Assembly (NCBI GenBank): GCA_030686995.1
Contig: CM060709.1
Coordinates: forward strand, 128,556,373-128,620,372
Direction of reading: 5' to 3'
Source: Artemisia argyi
Lineage: Eukaryota; Streptophyta; Magnoliopsida; Asterales; Asteraceae
DNA: 64,000 bases
In this document: piece after piece, positions 46,132 through 56,831 of the stretch
How the letters are laid out: every line of letters starts with the position of its first letter
How positions within the stretch are numbered: the stretch's first letter is position 1
The notes under the pieces: generated by a model
Database searches by the model: none
Seen by the model: only the letters and a program-made list of their open reading frames with translations
Told to the model about the DNA's origin: nothing
Made by a program: the position numbers and the translations under genes

Positions 46132-49100
46132 TGTAACCACCCGTAATTTTTCGGACTATTATTTTAGTGGAATAATTTGTTCTTATCAGAAAATGCGAAT
46201 TATTTATTTTCTGACGATTACTGATGATTAAAACTCAAAAATGAGAGGCTATCTCGCATTTACTGAAACACGACACCGCACGCGTACCGACACCGCATTA
46301 AAAATGGCGTAAATTTTAATAATTTATTTTTGGAGTCTATGATTTTGGTTTCATATTATTGTCATAAAAACGCTCCCAGAAATATATCTATCGCATTTAC
46401 CAAACTGAGGAACTGCGATTACATTTTGGCTCAACGGGACACGGAATACACGGAGTAATAATAAAACAAACCTAACCCTCCTTTTTATACCTGCTCTTAG
46501 CCACCCACTTTAAGCATAATGACTTTTCTCTGACATTTGGTTCTACTTTTTTTTTTTTTCTTTCTAAGTCTAATTCACAAGAAAGTTTTGATAATAAAGA
46601 TTGATGGTGACTTTGGCCAAAAATGATCCTTGCTCGAGACTATCGCCAAGAAAGCATGTTGAAACCTTTCCTCTTTGTTCTTTTTTTTAAGTCGCTCGAA
46701 GACCAGGAGATCCACACAAGTCTCATCTCAATCTCACCACAAAGAATGATATTCTTAAGGGTTATTGTGAAGCCTTGCTCGGGTTCTTGCTTGGAGTGGA
46801 TTCGGGTATAGATTGTGTGGGTTTCCAAGTTGGTCTTCATCGACATCACAACCTCTTGTAAGAATCACTTTGATTTCTATACTTTGTTATGGTTCTTGAT
46901 TTTCTCCTATTTTGAAATTTTGATGTTAATTTATTATAAACTTGTTGATTTTCCAAGTTGTAATACATGTTTTTGGATTGATTAATCTTTGTTGTTGTTG
47001 TTTTGTGTGGCAAGTTAATAATAAACCACAACTAAGAACCTAATAAGTGTGAAGTGCTTAATTTAGTTTTGCTTATTTGACTTATTGTCTAAAGGTGCTT
47101 GGGGTGATATTATGCTTTCGGGTCAGGTTAGAAACCCGTACGGGTCGGGTTATGACCCAGTTGGGTCTCGGAGCATGTTGGATTGCTTATTTATTTTTGG
47201 TCTCGACTGGGAATAAAGAGAAACAAGAGGGATATTAATTTTCAGCTATTGTTTCTTTTAGATTGGTTATGTGTTCGTAGGTCCGATTCATGGTTTTGTT
47301 GGCTCTTGTTGTTAGTTATTACTGGTCGAAAACCAAGACCCATATAGGGTCGTTTCTGTTCGCGGCTTGGTCTCGGTACTATCGAGAAAACACTAAGGGT
47401 GTGTTGGTTGGTTAACGTGACTCCAAGGGGGTATCCGCTGGTCTTGTTCTCGGTTCGTCAACAACCCACGTGGGTTAAATTTAAATGTTGGTAGTGTTTC
47501 TTTTGACTACCCATCCTTGCGACGCCACCAAACCGAGAGGTCTCAGGTTTGAGCCTCGGTGTGGCCAAATAATCCCATAATATTTTGTACTTTTGATTTA
47601 TAAACTAATCTTCAAACCTGCATCCCCCCTTCTTTTTTTTCTTTGGCTACCACGAAACAAGCAGGGGAAATGCTAAATCTCTTTCTTTTTGTAAACTGGG
47701 TCTAATTTGGGCTTGCAAGAGTTTGTTTTAGCATTTAGTTGGGCCTGTGTGTGAGCCGAGCCTAGCAGGCCAAAAAGGGTTCGTTGAGTACAAGATATAC
47801 AAAACAGATTTTCTTTCAACCATAATGCTTTTATTACAAACGTTAGTTTAAAAAAAATATACAAATGTGAGCCAAATGGTGTAGTGTAATCCAAAGTCGG
47901 ATTGTGATACGAATTGAGTCAAGTTGTTGTTTTCGTCCACCCATCTCTCACCTCGTTCACGACCCACTCGTCTACTCGTTCTCAACATTATTTCATAATG
48001 TACCCTAGTTCACTAAACATATTCTATAAACGACTGTTAAACTATAATCAAATCTTAATCGTTGAATCATTACCTAATATTTCATACCATGATACTAAAC
48101 GGAGTTTATTTTAATACAACGATTTATTATTATCACATTTAGTCATCACATATAACCAAAACGTATACACATGAGTCATGCCCGTTCTTCATCAAAATAT
48201 ATATTTGGCTTATATTTTCATAACCAACGATGAGGAATTTTATTCATAACTTACATGCCTTTTAAACAAATATTGAGAATTTTCATTCCTAAATACATTT
48301 AAAAGTGATAATACTAATTAAAGTTGATTATTAACTCTTTTAGATATTTTTACAATAATGTTTTATAATCCGTCAACATATCTAATTGTACTTATTTTCC
48401 CTACTTTGTCTTTCAATTATTGTCGAACCAAAGATTACGTCTTGGATATTTTATTTTGCCCACTTATCTCTTTATGCACTTCCAAGAGCCAATACTTACT
48501 AAACTATTTTAACTTAAATGCTGCCACACAAGCAACAACAACACAAACGCTTTAAAACTTTTAAACTTCATCGAGTCTTAAGCCTGAAACTGTAAACTAA
48601 ACTTGCCATACTAATCTAGGTCGCGTGTCGGTGTCGCGCACTATCACTACTTTATATTTTACTCTATTCAGAATGTTGCTCTGAGGTGAGTTCATGACCC
48701 TTACTTTTACTTGTTTTATAACTGTTTTGGGGGAGAATACATGCTCGTTTTTAACTAAACTCGATGCTTGTTTTATTTGAATGCGCAATACTTGATTGAT
48801 TATTCTAATGCACCTATGTGTATATTGGTTGCATACTTGATTATTTTCTAACATACACAAGTGTTTTATAAACATGCAACACACTTTATGAACTATTGCT
48901 TTTATGCAATATACTTTATGAGCTATTGCTTTTATGCAACACACTTTATGAACTATTGCTTTTATGCACCATACTTTATGAACTATTGCTTTTATTCAAC
49001 ATACTTTATGAGCTATTACTTTTATGCAACATACTTTATGAACTATTGCTTTTATGCAACACACTTTATGAACTATTGCTCTTATGCTACACACTCTATG

Positions 49101-50115
49101 AACTATTGCTTGTATGCAAAACACTTTACAAATCTTTGCTGTTATGCAAACACTTCTATTGAATGACAATTGCTTTTTATGCAAACACTTTTATGGACCA
49201 CACTGAAACTTATGCTTTATTTACACTATTACGCGGATTAGCCTAAGACACTGAATCCCACAATGCCCAAACTCATGAACCGTCAATTCCTGCTAGGAAG
49301 CGCGAATGCTATAAATAGATCTATTGGGGTTGACACCCCCGTTCGGTTTGACCGGATAGGCAAACGCGAGCGTATAACATGTCGAAACACGAGTGTCACG
49401 GGATAGACACTTGCAAGGGTTTTATTTAACGTGCTTCTAGAGCATGCACACTGTCAAGCTTCGGTTGCATGAACTTAGTGCTAGCTTAATAGACTCTTAC
49501 TTTTGTGTGACATTATATTCGTTGTAATGGTCACATACTTTGCCTATGGTCCAACTTTATGACTAATACTTATGGTTTGCTTTGTTGATGTTCCTTGACG
49601 CTATGAGTAAAGCAGTAGTCACTAAAACTGAACTTGATTTGTTTGTGAACGGTTATTCACACTCGAAAACCTTGTGGTCCACTTTACTACTTTTACTTGA
49701 AAGTAAACTATATTTTCATGACATTGTGAGTGACACAATGGTCACAAAACTTTTATCGAACTCACATTTCTTTTATACTAAATTGTTATTTTTGTAAACC
49801 TATGAACTCACCAACCTCGTGTTGACACTTTTTAGCATGTATTTTCAGGTTTAAGGCGTTAGCTAACTTTTGAAGGCTGTTGGCATGGCATGGCATGGTC
49901 ATAGATGGCTCTAACATATATGGGACCGCTTTATTTATTCTATGGGCCTATTTCCCCACTATTTTTGAACGATGTAAATTGAATATTTTGTTAATGAAAG
50001 TCATTCTAAATGGTTGAGATAAAAACCGTTCTTTGTACTTGTGTTATGATACCAATTGAGTAGCACCCCAGTGACATGTATGCTTTCGCTGGACCCGTAT
50101 TTTGGGGTTGTTACA
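46132..50115 (+). repeat. 3' LTR of the LARD-like element
   Basis: Nearly identical to the 5' LTR, with the same tandem repeat at about 48874-49157 and a TATA box at about 49309-49319. Confidence 0.9.
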
Positions 50116-50740
50116 ATCTTGATGAGTATGAGGTCACAATATTGGATGCTAGATGCTTTAGCTACTACATATGCACCATATCTCCCTTCCTAATCAAGCA
50201 TGTCAGTACAATTCAGGTCAATTAGTGTATTCGTTTAGCAGGTCCAAAAATATTGACTAAATATGTTTGATAAAGGCTTAGTTTTCATTATGGTGTCAAG
50301 GTCAAATAAGCCATATTTCTAAAACTACAGGGAAAATGAGTCAATACCGTGCCTATATTTGTTTTTCTTTTTAAGTACACTGTATACAATCTTTTTTCTC
50401 CTGTATCTTAGAAGTATATAACTTCGAAATCATACCATATTTTCTTAATTTTTACTTTGTGTTAAGTACGGTTGGTTATATATGTTGCACCTAGCTGTGG
50501 CAATTTCAACCCGCTTACTTTCTCAAAAGACTAATTCAGATTGTGCTCTTCCTTCGTTGGGTTAGAGCTGAAAGAATACTATTTTCCAGTCATAGCTAAG
50601 TTCTTAATCATTGTTAAGCATGATCAATATTGCGTCATATGTTTTATAACATATCTTAAAATATGCTGCTTAGTTTAAGGGTTGGTGAAACCATATGCAT
50701 CGAAATGCTTTTAATACGACATTACTATTTTGTGCAACAG

Positions 50741-51217
50741 TGAAGGAGCGATGGGTAGAATTCAAAGGAGAATTTGATTCGATCTCCATTCCAGGTATAA
50801 TTCTATACAACAAACATCAGGTATATGTTGGGTCAACATGGTTAAGGGTATGTTGAATTGGAGTGTTTGGAGTTTAAATACAAATAGGGGTATGTGGATT
50901 TAGATGTAACAAATAAAGATTAGTTTTGCAAAAAACATAAAAGTTAGAACCAGTCATTGGTTTAAAAATGTTTACTTCATTTTTTTCTGTTTTGACATAT
51001 GCTTTAAGTTTGGTGGTCTCTGAGTTGGACTTTTGTTTCTTCATATGTAGGATGCCGACGGCGTATACTAATTGCAAATATTGGGAGTTATATGGGTGGT
51101 GTAGACTTGTGGCATAAGAAAAATGAAGGTTCTGATAATTTTGATCCTCAATCTAAGCACGATAAGCGGTTGGACGTTGTGAGCATATCCGCAACTTGAC
51201 ATCTGGGAAAGCTTCAA
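50741..51217 (+). pseudogene. Captured diacylglycerol kinase (DGK) fragment
   Basis: Two exon pieces are visible. The first (50741-50794) is bounded by GCAACAG and GTATAA and encodes KERWVEFKGEFDSISIP. The second (51051-51217) follows TTCATATGTAG and encodes ILIANIGSYMGGVDLW, DNFDPQSKHDK and LDVVSISAT. They join in phase 1. These are landmarks of the accessory catalytic region of plant DGK1/2-type enzymes, which phosphorylate diacylglycerol to phosphatidic acid. A TGA stop at 51197-51199 replaces the Trp expected before HLGKLQ. Only a small part of the gene is present, so no enzyme can result. Confidence 0.75.
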
Positions 51218-51353
51218 GTGATAATTTTATCTCAGTCTTCTTTCTCTTTTCCAAATATTTGCTCAAAGTTATCTAATTACGACACATTATTAATTCTATT
51301 TGAAAATTTCTATATTCATACATATTAATGGTATCTTCACATGTAATTGACAG

Positions 51354-51450
51354 GGTTTTGATCAGCTACGTTCCGGTCTACTACAGTAGCAGAAGTCATA
51401 TATGTCGGGTTCCCAACCTCTTCATCAGCTACAAATGCTCACGCCCATTA
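51354..51450 (+). pseudogene. Captured LEUNIG-type corepressor exon fragment
   Basis: After an acceptor-like TTGACAG the frame reads GFDQLRSGLLQ, a stop (TAG, 51387-51389), then QKSYMSGSQPLHQLQMLTP. This matches the Gln-rich middle region of LEUNIG / LEUNIG_HOMOLOG transcriptional corepressors as I know it (QLRSGLLQQ, then QPxHQLQMLTP). The TAG sits where Gln (CAG) is expected. The match ends at about 51450. Confidence 0.6.
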
Positions 51451-51844
51451 AAGGATTTATTTAAACAAGGCATACTTAGAATAGTAACATTACTCTGCTT
51501 TCAGAACGTTTCTAATTTAATGTAGGACTAGGTTTAAAACGATATAGCAATATGCATATTTTAGTTAGCAAAATCTTAATGTCTGTCTTGTGTCTGATTT
51601 AGTGTGGTGTAATTGTTTGAACAAACCAATTAGATCCCTTATGCTTATCTATTTACTCAAGGTAAAATAAGCAGGTGTTGCCAATAATTAGATCACTTAT
51701 GCTTATATGCTTAGTGTTTTTGGTCAGTCCCACCCGACCCATAGAAAGATTACGTGTTTATGTAATCTAGCAATTTTTCCACGTCTACTTTTTTTTTATG
51801 CCAATGATTAATAAAGTATTTTCTTCCAACTTGTGGTTTTATAG

Positions 51845-51919
51845 GCTTATGTCCAACAGCTAGAAATTAGCATAATGGAGCTGACCAAACTTGAGCAGGA
51901 GCTTCAGTGTGCTCGACAG
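51845..51919 (+). pseudogene. Captured TGA-type bZIP exon
   Basis: The block follows TTTATAG and ends before TATGTA. It encodes AYVQQLEISIMELTKLEQEL and then QCARQ, which is the leucine-zipper exon of plant TGA (clade D bZIP) factors (usual form AYVQQLE-SR-KL-QLEQELQRARQ). The reading frame is open and the splice-site edges look intact, but no neighbouring bZIP exons were found. Confidence 0.7.
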
Positions 51920-52983
51920 TATGTATTTTCTGCACATATCTTTTGTATATAACTGGAACCACCTTCAAGTATATCTCATTTTTCTTATTGAAATCCATTT
52001 ATATTTTTCTGTATGGGCATCTTCATTTCAAGTTCAGGAGAACAATCTTAGTCGATGAGTGGGAATTGTACAAACATCTTGTCACTTTTAAAGTTTCAGT
52101 TTGATATTTTGTGGTCACCATTTCTGATTAACATACTTAGATACCATGACAAATGAGAAGCAGTTGTGCGTTTCGTTATTTGTTTACTTATTTATCTTTT
52201 AATTTCTGGTATACACACTAACAAAAATAGCATGTTACCTTGAACCATAGGTGACAAGCTTATTGCTTCAAAAAATAGGTTACAAAAGTTGGTTTGCTTT
52301 CACCATACGATACTTAAGGATGATAGCTTTCATCGATTGGATTGTAATACTGATTATTGATGTAAAAAAATCACAGGTGATATGTACAGATGCTACTGCA
52401 AGAACCACAAGTAACTCAGGAACAACAAATCATTCAGAACCTTTGTGACACCCTTAGAACTATTTTACGGTTATAACATGTATGTGCAAATGATTTTAAT
52501 TCTTTCCTTAACCCACCAGTTTGTATTTTATTTATTTGTGAAATTCCAAAATATCATATTCCTTTATTGAAGTGAAATATAGGACACTTTCAGCCATCAT
52601 TTAAATATACTTCATTCATCGCTTGATTTGGGTGCCATCATGGAATAAAGTGGATTATGTTGTATAAGGAAACACATTTGTAAATTTTGAACAATATTCA
52701 TTCTTTATAATGTGGTTGTTTCAAGAGTCAAGACGAAAAAAGGTTTGAAGGTTCTTTGTTGTAACAAAGACTCCAAATACACGAACTATGCAACAAACAT
52801 TTTGTATAAAGAAGTTTTATTTCGTATATGAAAAAGAACCATGTAATTTATTTGTTCTCATACTTATCATTGTTTTTTTTACATATAACACGTGAACATT
52901 AAATTTTTCTTTAACATATTTTCCGTTATTCATTATTTATTTACGTCCAGTTATATTTTGTCAAGCAACATTATGAAGCGAAT

Positions 52984-52998
52984 CCGCCCATCGGGCGA
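52984..52998 (+). repeat. Second, degenerate Helitron-type 3' hairpin
   Basis: CCGCCCATCGGGCGAG follows ATTATGAAGCGAA, the same preamble as the intact terminus about 292 bp downstream. About 300 bp before each hairpin are also similar (AAGAGTCAAGA, GAAGGTTCT, TATAAAGAAGT). This indicates a tandem or nested pair of related Helitron 3' ends. Confidence 0.65.
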
Positions 52999-53306
52999 GT
53001 CAACTGTATGTCGCTATGTCAAGAGTCAAGAGCAAGCGAGGATTGAAGGTTCTATGTTTAGATAAAGACGACAACTATTGCAACTACACTTCAAATGTCG
53101 TTTATAAAGAAGTCTTATGTCGGATTTGAATAACCACTATTGTTTTGTACATTCACCATATGCATTGTTACTTATAAAACTGACATGTTCTTTAAACAAT
53201 TTTTTTTTTATTATGTTTTGCGCTTATCAATGTTTATTTTCTTCCTCTTAATATTATCTATATTATTATGAAGCGAACCCGCCCACCGGGCGGGTTATGA
53301 AGCTAG

Positions 53307-53679
53307 TATGAACTATATATAGCAAGCATGTTAATGGTGGAATTGATGATCAAATATCAAATGGAATTTGAATATCATGAAAGTTTCAAAGTTCTAGTAA
53401 AAGTTGTAGTTGAAAGTTGGGGAGAGTGGTTACAAGTTTTGTATGTACGTGATTCATTTGCTCTATGCAGAGGGTCTCGGAAGAGCGTGCAATATGTATC
53501 GTCGCACAGAGCCTCCACTTAAAAGAGGTCACATTTTTATTAGTTTTGTATATAATACGAGTCACATAATTCAAATTTATATGCAATTTCTTTTTAGTTT
53601 ACAAGTGTAATAGGGCCTCTTTGTAGTTATTGGCTAGGGCCACTGAAAAACCATGAGACGGCTCTCACTCCATGTAAAT
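53307..53679. other. Short intergenic stretch
   Basis: No gene. Overlapping frames of 64-66 codons on both strands have no recognisable features. Confidence 0.4.
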
Positions 53680-54299
53680 TGTTGGTTATTATGTGTTTGA
53701 GTGTTCCCAGATTAGGGTAAAGATAATCAATGAGTACCGGATATTCACTTGAAATCGTGTTATCACTTTCCAATAGAAACTATTCGACCCTATGCCTGGG
53801 TTACACGAATATCTCTATGGGATAAGACCAAGTGATGTTCTTGTTTTAGGCACAAATCAAGAACATAATCGTATTCAAGTGTTTAGGGTTTGTGTTTTTT
53901 TTCCCATGCAAATCTGTTATGACCTCTATTTATAATAGAGTTTACTCAAACCCTAGCCCATTGAATTATGTATAATTAACGGCCCATAATTATATCATAA
54001 TACTTTCCATAATAATAGGAATCAGTGGTTATTAGTGGAAACAATAACACTAGCAGTGGTAATGTTAACACTATCAGTGGTAAAATAACACTAGCAGTGG
54101 AAACTATCAGTGGTAAAATAACACTAGCAGTGAAAACTAACAGCAGAATCCACTGTAAATCGAATCACACTATCAGCAGAAACATTACATAACCACTCTT
54201 GAGTCAGGGGATTCAGTGACCAAATGGGTGTACACTCCGTACCTCCAAACCCATTACCAAGTGTGAATTAATCCCTCAAGTGCACTAAATTTTTCAACA
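53680..54299 (-). mobile_element. 3' LTR of a decayed Copia element
   Basis: On the minus strand a polypurine tract (TTTGGGGAGGAT, about 54300-54312) precedes TGTTGAAAAATTTAG. The block ends ATAACCAACA at 53680, giving TGTTG...CAACA termini and 620 bp. A TATA box (ATTATAAATAGAGG) is at about 53924-53938. A minisatellite of CACTATCAGTGGTAAAATAA type fills about 54020-54135. The pol remnant lies on its internal side. Confidence 0.65.
54020..54135. repeat. Minisatellite in the Copia LTR promoter
   Basis: Units alternate AACACTAGCAGTGG and AACTATCAGTGGTAAAAT. They lie upstream of the TATA box in the direction of transcription. Confidence 0.7.
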
Positions 54300-54815
54300 A
54301 TCCTCCCCAAATTTAGTTCACTTCCTTTAAATTAAATAAAAAACATTAAACAAAACAAATGCATAAATGAAAATATCTTGAAGATTGAATTTCCATCTTA
54401 GTACAAATACGTTCAAATATTCAAGAATTAGGGTGTTCTAAGAATTGAACCCTTCAACCCATTTGAATACCTGAAGATAAATACACACAAGTTTTCAAAC
54501 ACTTAAATACTCCTGACACTATACAAGCTATGTGTCCATATCCAATTCATAAATGTTGTAAAAGCTAAAAATCCAAAGCTTCCTGAAGTGGCAAAACTTC
54601 AACATTTACATAGGTGGTTCCTCTTTATTCATGCTACTGCTTAGCACTTTTTCAAAGAAAAATAACCATTAAGAAGTTATGACTTCATCCTCCTTTCCAG
54701 CAGGTTCTGAGCACAACCTTGGGATGACAATAAAACATGTGCTCCAGTCCACTGAATGTTCAGCTTTCCACATTGAACTTAGCTCCCAAGTTTCCTTAGA
54801 AGGGAGTTGGGTGTC

Positions 54816-55877
54816 TTAGCATTCAGTGACTAAGTTGGACTTCAAACCCATCCCTTTAGCAGAATTTAAAACCAAGTCTCTAGCTAAACCCTTCGTCAAG
54901 TGATCAGCTAAGTTTTGTTGAGATTTAACAAACTCTATAGATATCACCCCATTCATGATAAGCTCACGAATCATGCTATGTCTGACACCTAAGTGTCTAG
55001 ACTTCCCATTGTACATCTGGCTATAAGCCTTTGCCAATGTAGCAACACTATCACAACGGATAGAAATAGGTGTTATAGGTTTAGGCCACAAATTCAGATT
55101 CCATGGTTGAACTGTTAATGCAAATTTGTTTCTTGGATGCCCAAGAAATTGCACCTCCACCAAGTAGGAATACCCAACCACTAGTAGACGAATTGTCTTC
55201 AGTGTTACTGATCCAACTTGCATCAGTGTATCCTTCTAATACTGAAGGATAACCAGTATATGAGAGACTATAATCCATAGTTCTCTTCAAATACTTAAAA
55301 ACCCTCTGAATTGCTTGCCAGTGATGAGCACTAGGATTACTAGTATACCTGCTCAGTTTACCCACTGCAAAAGCAATATCAGGTCTTGTACAAGTCATGG
55401 CATACATTAAGCAGCCAATTACCCTAGAATACTCAAGTTGAGATACATCGTTACCAGTATTAGGCATTAGATTCTCACTTGTATCCATAGGAGTACTCAC
55501 TGGAGTACACTCAAAGTAATTAAATTTCTTCAACACCTTCTCAATGTAATGAGACTGAGATGTAGAAATTTTATTACTTTCATGTTTAATCCTAATGCCA
55601 AGGATAACATCAGCCTCCCCCATATCCTTCATGGAGAACTTTGATGACAAAAATGCCTTAGTCAGGTCAACCTGATTTTGGTTAGTGCCAAAAATGAATA
55701 TGTCATCAACATATAGACAAATGATGACTCCTTTACCAGATTCATCAAATTTGCTATATACACATTTGTCAGCTTGATTAAGTAAATAACCATTAGACAA
55801 AACCACTTCATCAAACTTTTGATGCCATTGCTTAGGTGCCTATTTAGTCCATAAAGAGACTTAATCAGTTTACACAC
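54816..55877 (-). pseudogene. Copia pol C-terminus (reverse transcriptase and RNase H), broken
   Basis: Reading down the minus strand, KLIKSLYGL marks the late reverse-transcriptase region and [10 protein letters not shown] contains the catalytic [34 protein letters not shown] and YTDASW follow. The RNase H region ends with KSRHLGVRHSMIREL and NLADHLTKGL. The frame changes at about 55810-55835, after YGL, and again at about 55081, where a deletion removes the stretch normally following TMESEFVA. Gag, protease, integrase and the start of the reverse transcriptase are missing; homology begins at about 55880. It belongs with the LTR at 53680-54299. Confidence 0.85.
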
Positions 55878-55880
55878 CTT

Positions 55881-56479
55881 GTGCTAATACAAATATCGCC
55901 TAAAAATGTTATTTATATTTTACGATCTTTGCTAAGTTTTGTTAACGACAAAGTGTAAACTTTAGTTTTTAGTAAAACATAATTTTAGTTTAAAGACTTG
56001 CATAATTAGACATTTGCTACATTTACATTTCATATAAAACACAACATTTTTATATTTCTTACAATAGAAATGTCACATCCCATTTATGGTAAGTTTATGC
56101 CAAACACATCAATATGCATTTAAGGAAAGATTGTGTGTTTGACTCACCATAAATTTTCTTACACAAGTAAGTGTTTGACTAGAAATAAGTTGATGTGACT
56201 TTGGTTGGTTTGGAATGATTTATTGCAAAACTTAAAGTCAGTCCTGGCGGAACCTTGGAGGTAAACGGGCGGAACCCATCTGAGGGTTCCGCCATATCCG
56301 CCAAAGTTGCTGAAAGTTTTGCTATAAATACCAAGCCATTTGTTATAATTTTTCTTGATAACTTCTCATTACATTTACACATACACATTCATATCCTTCA
56401 TCTAACCCTTTAACATTTCATTTTTGTGTGAAGATTCTTTTGTAGCAAAGAAGTTCACAAGTACATATTGTAGAATACA
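55881..56479 (+). mobile_element. Possible LTR promoter fragment with GGCGGAACC dyads
   Basis: GGCGGAACC (56246-56254), GGGCGGAACCC (56267-56277) and the reverse form GGGTTCCGCC (56284-56293) are followed by a TATA box GCTATAAATACC (56321-56332) and a leader-like stretch. The rest is AT-rich with no coding sequence. LTR boundaries were not found, so this could also be a decayed promoter of another kind. Confidence 0.45.
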
Positions 56480-56819
56480 AATTAAGTTGGAAACATGATT
56501 CCTTGTGGTTTGTGTGTGGCGTTGGAATTAAAAGAAAGAGGGGGAGAGTGGAACCTTGAGAGAAAAGAGAATGTTAGATTAAGATTGAATGAAGGTCCAA
56601 CCCTCTCCACATGTGGAGAGGGGTATTTATACTTACAACATAAACGCCCACACCCGGGCTGTGGATCAGGCATACAGTGGGTGAAGACCCGTCCTTCTTC
56701 CATGGTGTTACTTAAACTAATACTAATTAACTAATATATAAACTAACTACGAGCTAACTTAATGCTATTACAATAATCAGGTGACCGAGACTTTTACAGG
56801 AATAATTGTATTCCTAACA
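56480..56819 (-). mobile_element. Copia-type LTR, minus strand
   Basis: On the minus strand a polypurine tract (TTAGGGGGAGAT, 56820-56831) precedes TGTTAGGAATAC, a typical Copia LTR start. A TATA box (AGTATAAATACC) lies at about 56623-56636. The left end is approximate. Frames at 56482-56703 and 56495-56734 overlap on opposite strands and are not genes. Confidence 0.6.
56601..56622. promoter_or_regulatory. Perfect 22-bp palindrome next to the LTR TATA box
   Basis: The half-site CCCTCTCCACA is followed at once by its reverse complement. It sits directly downstream of the TATA box in the direction of transcription and so spans or precedes the likely transcription start. It could form a hairpin at the 5' end of the transcript. 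Confidence 0.75.
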
Positions 56820-56831
56820 ATCTCCCCCTAA

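Larger units (their letters stand above)
40409..50115 (+). mobile_element. LARD-like LTR element with ~4-kb LTRs, TSD ATCTT
   Basis: Two LTRs (40409-44398, 3990 bp; 46132-50115, 3984 bp) start TGTAACCACCCG and end GGGGTTGTTACA. ATCTT flanks both ends exactly (40404-40408 and 50116-50120). The interior (44399-46131) is only 1733 bp, with a tRNA-Met primer site and a purine tract but no coding region. About 82 percent of the element is LTR. By hand I count about 30 substitutions between the LTRs plus a few indels, including a 12-bp one near 41326, so divergence is just under 1 percent and the insertion is recent. Mobilisation must use proteins from a relative, perhaps the element at 1-4846, which shares its leader sequence. 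Confidence 0.92.
50121..53306 (+). mobile_element. Gene-capturing Helitron (right part), ends CTAG|T
   Basis: The right end has a perfect 9-bp-stem hairpin (AACCCGCCC-ACC-GGGCGGGTT in three pieces, 53276-53296) followed after six bases by CTAG at 53303-53306 and then T. That is the standard Helitron 3' terminus. The body carries exon fragments of at least three unrelated host genes, all in plus orientation and with splice-site-like edges (50741-51919). The 5' terminus was not found. It may lie left of 40404, separated by the inserted LTR element. No Rep/helicase is present, so it is non-autonomous. Confidence 0.75.

Noticed and set aside
56495..56734. 79-codon plus-strand frame opposite a 73-codon minus-strand frame
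   Set aside because: Both lie across an LTR promoter and palindrome.
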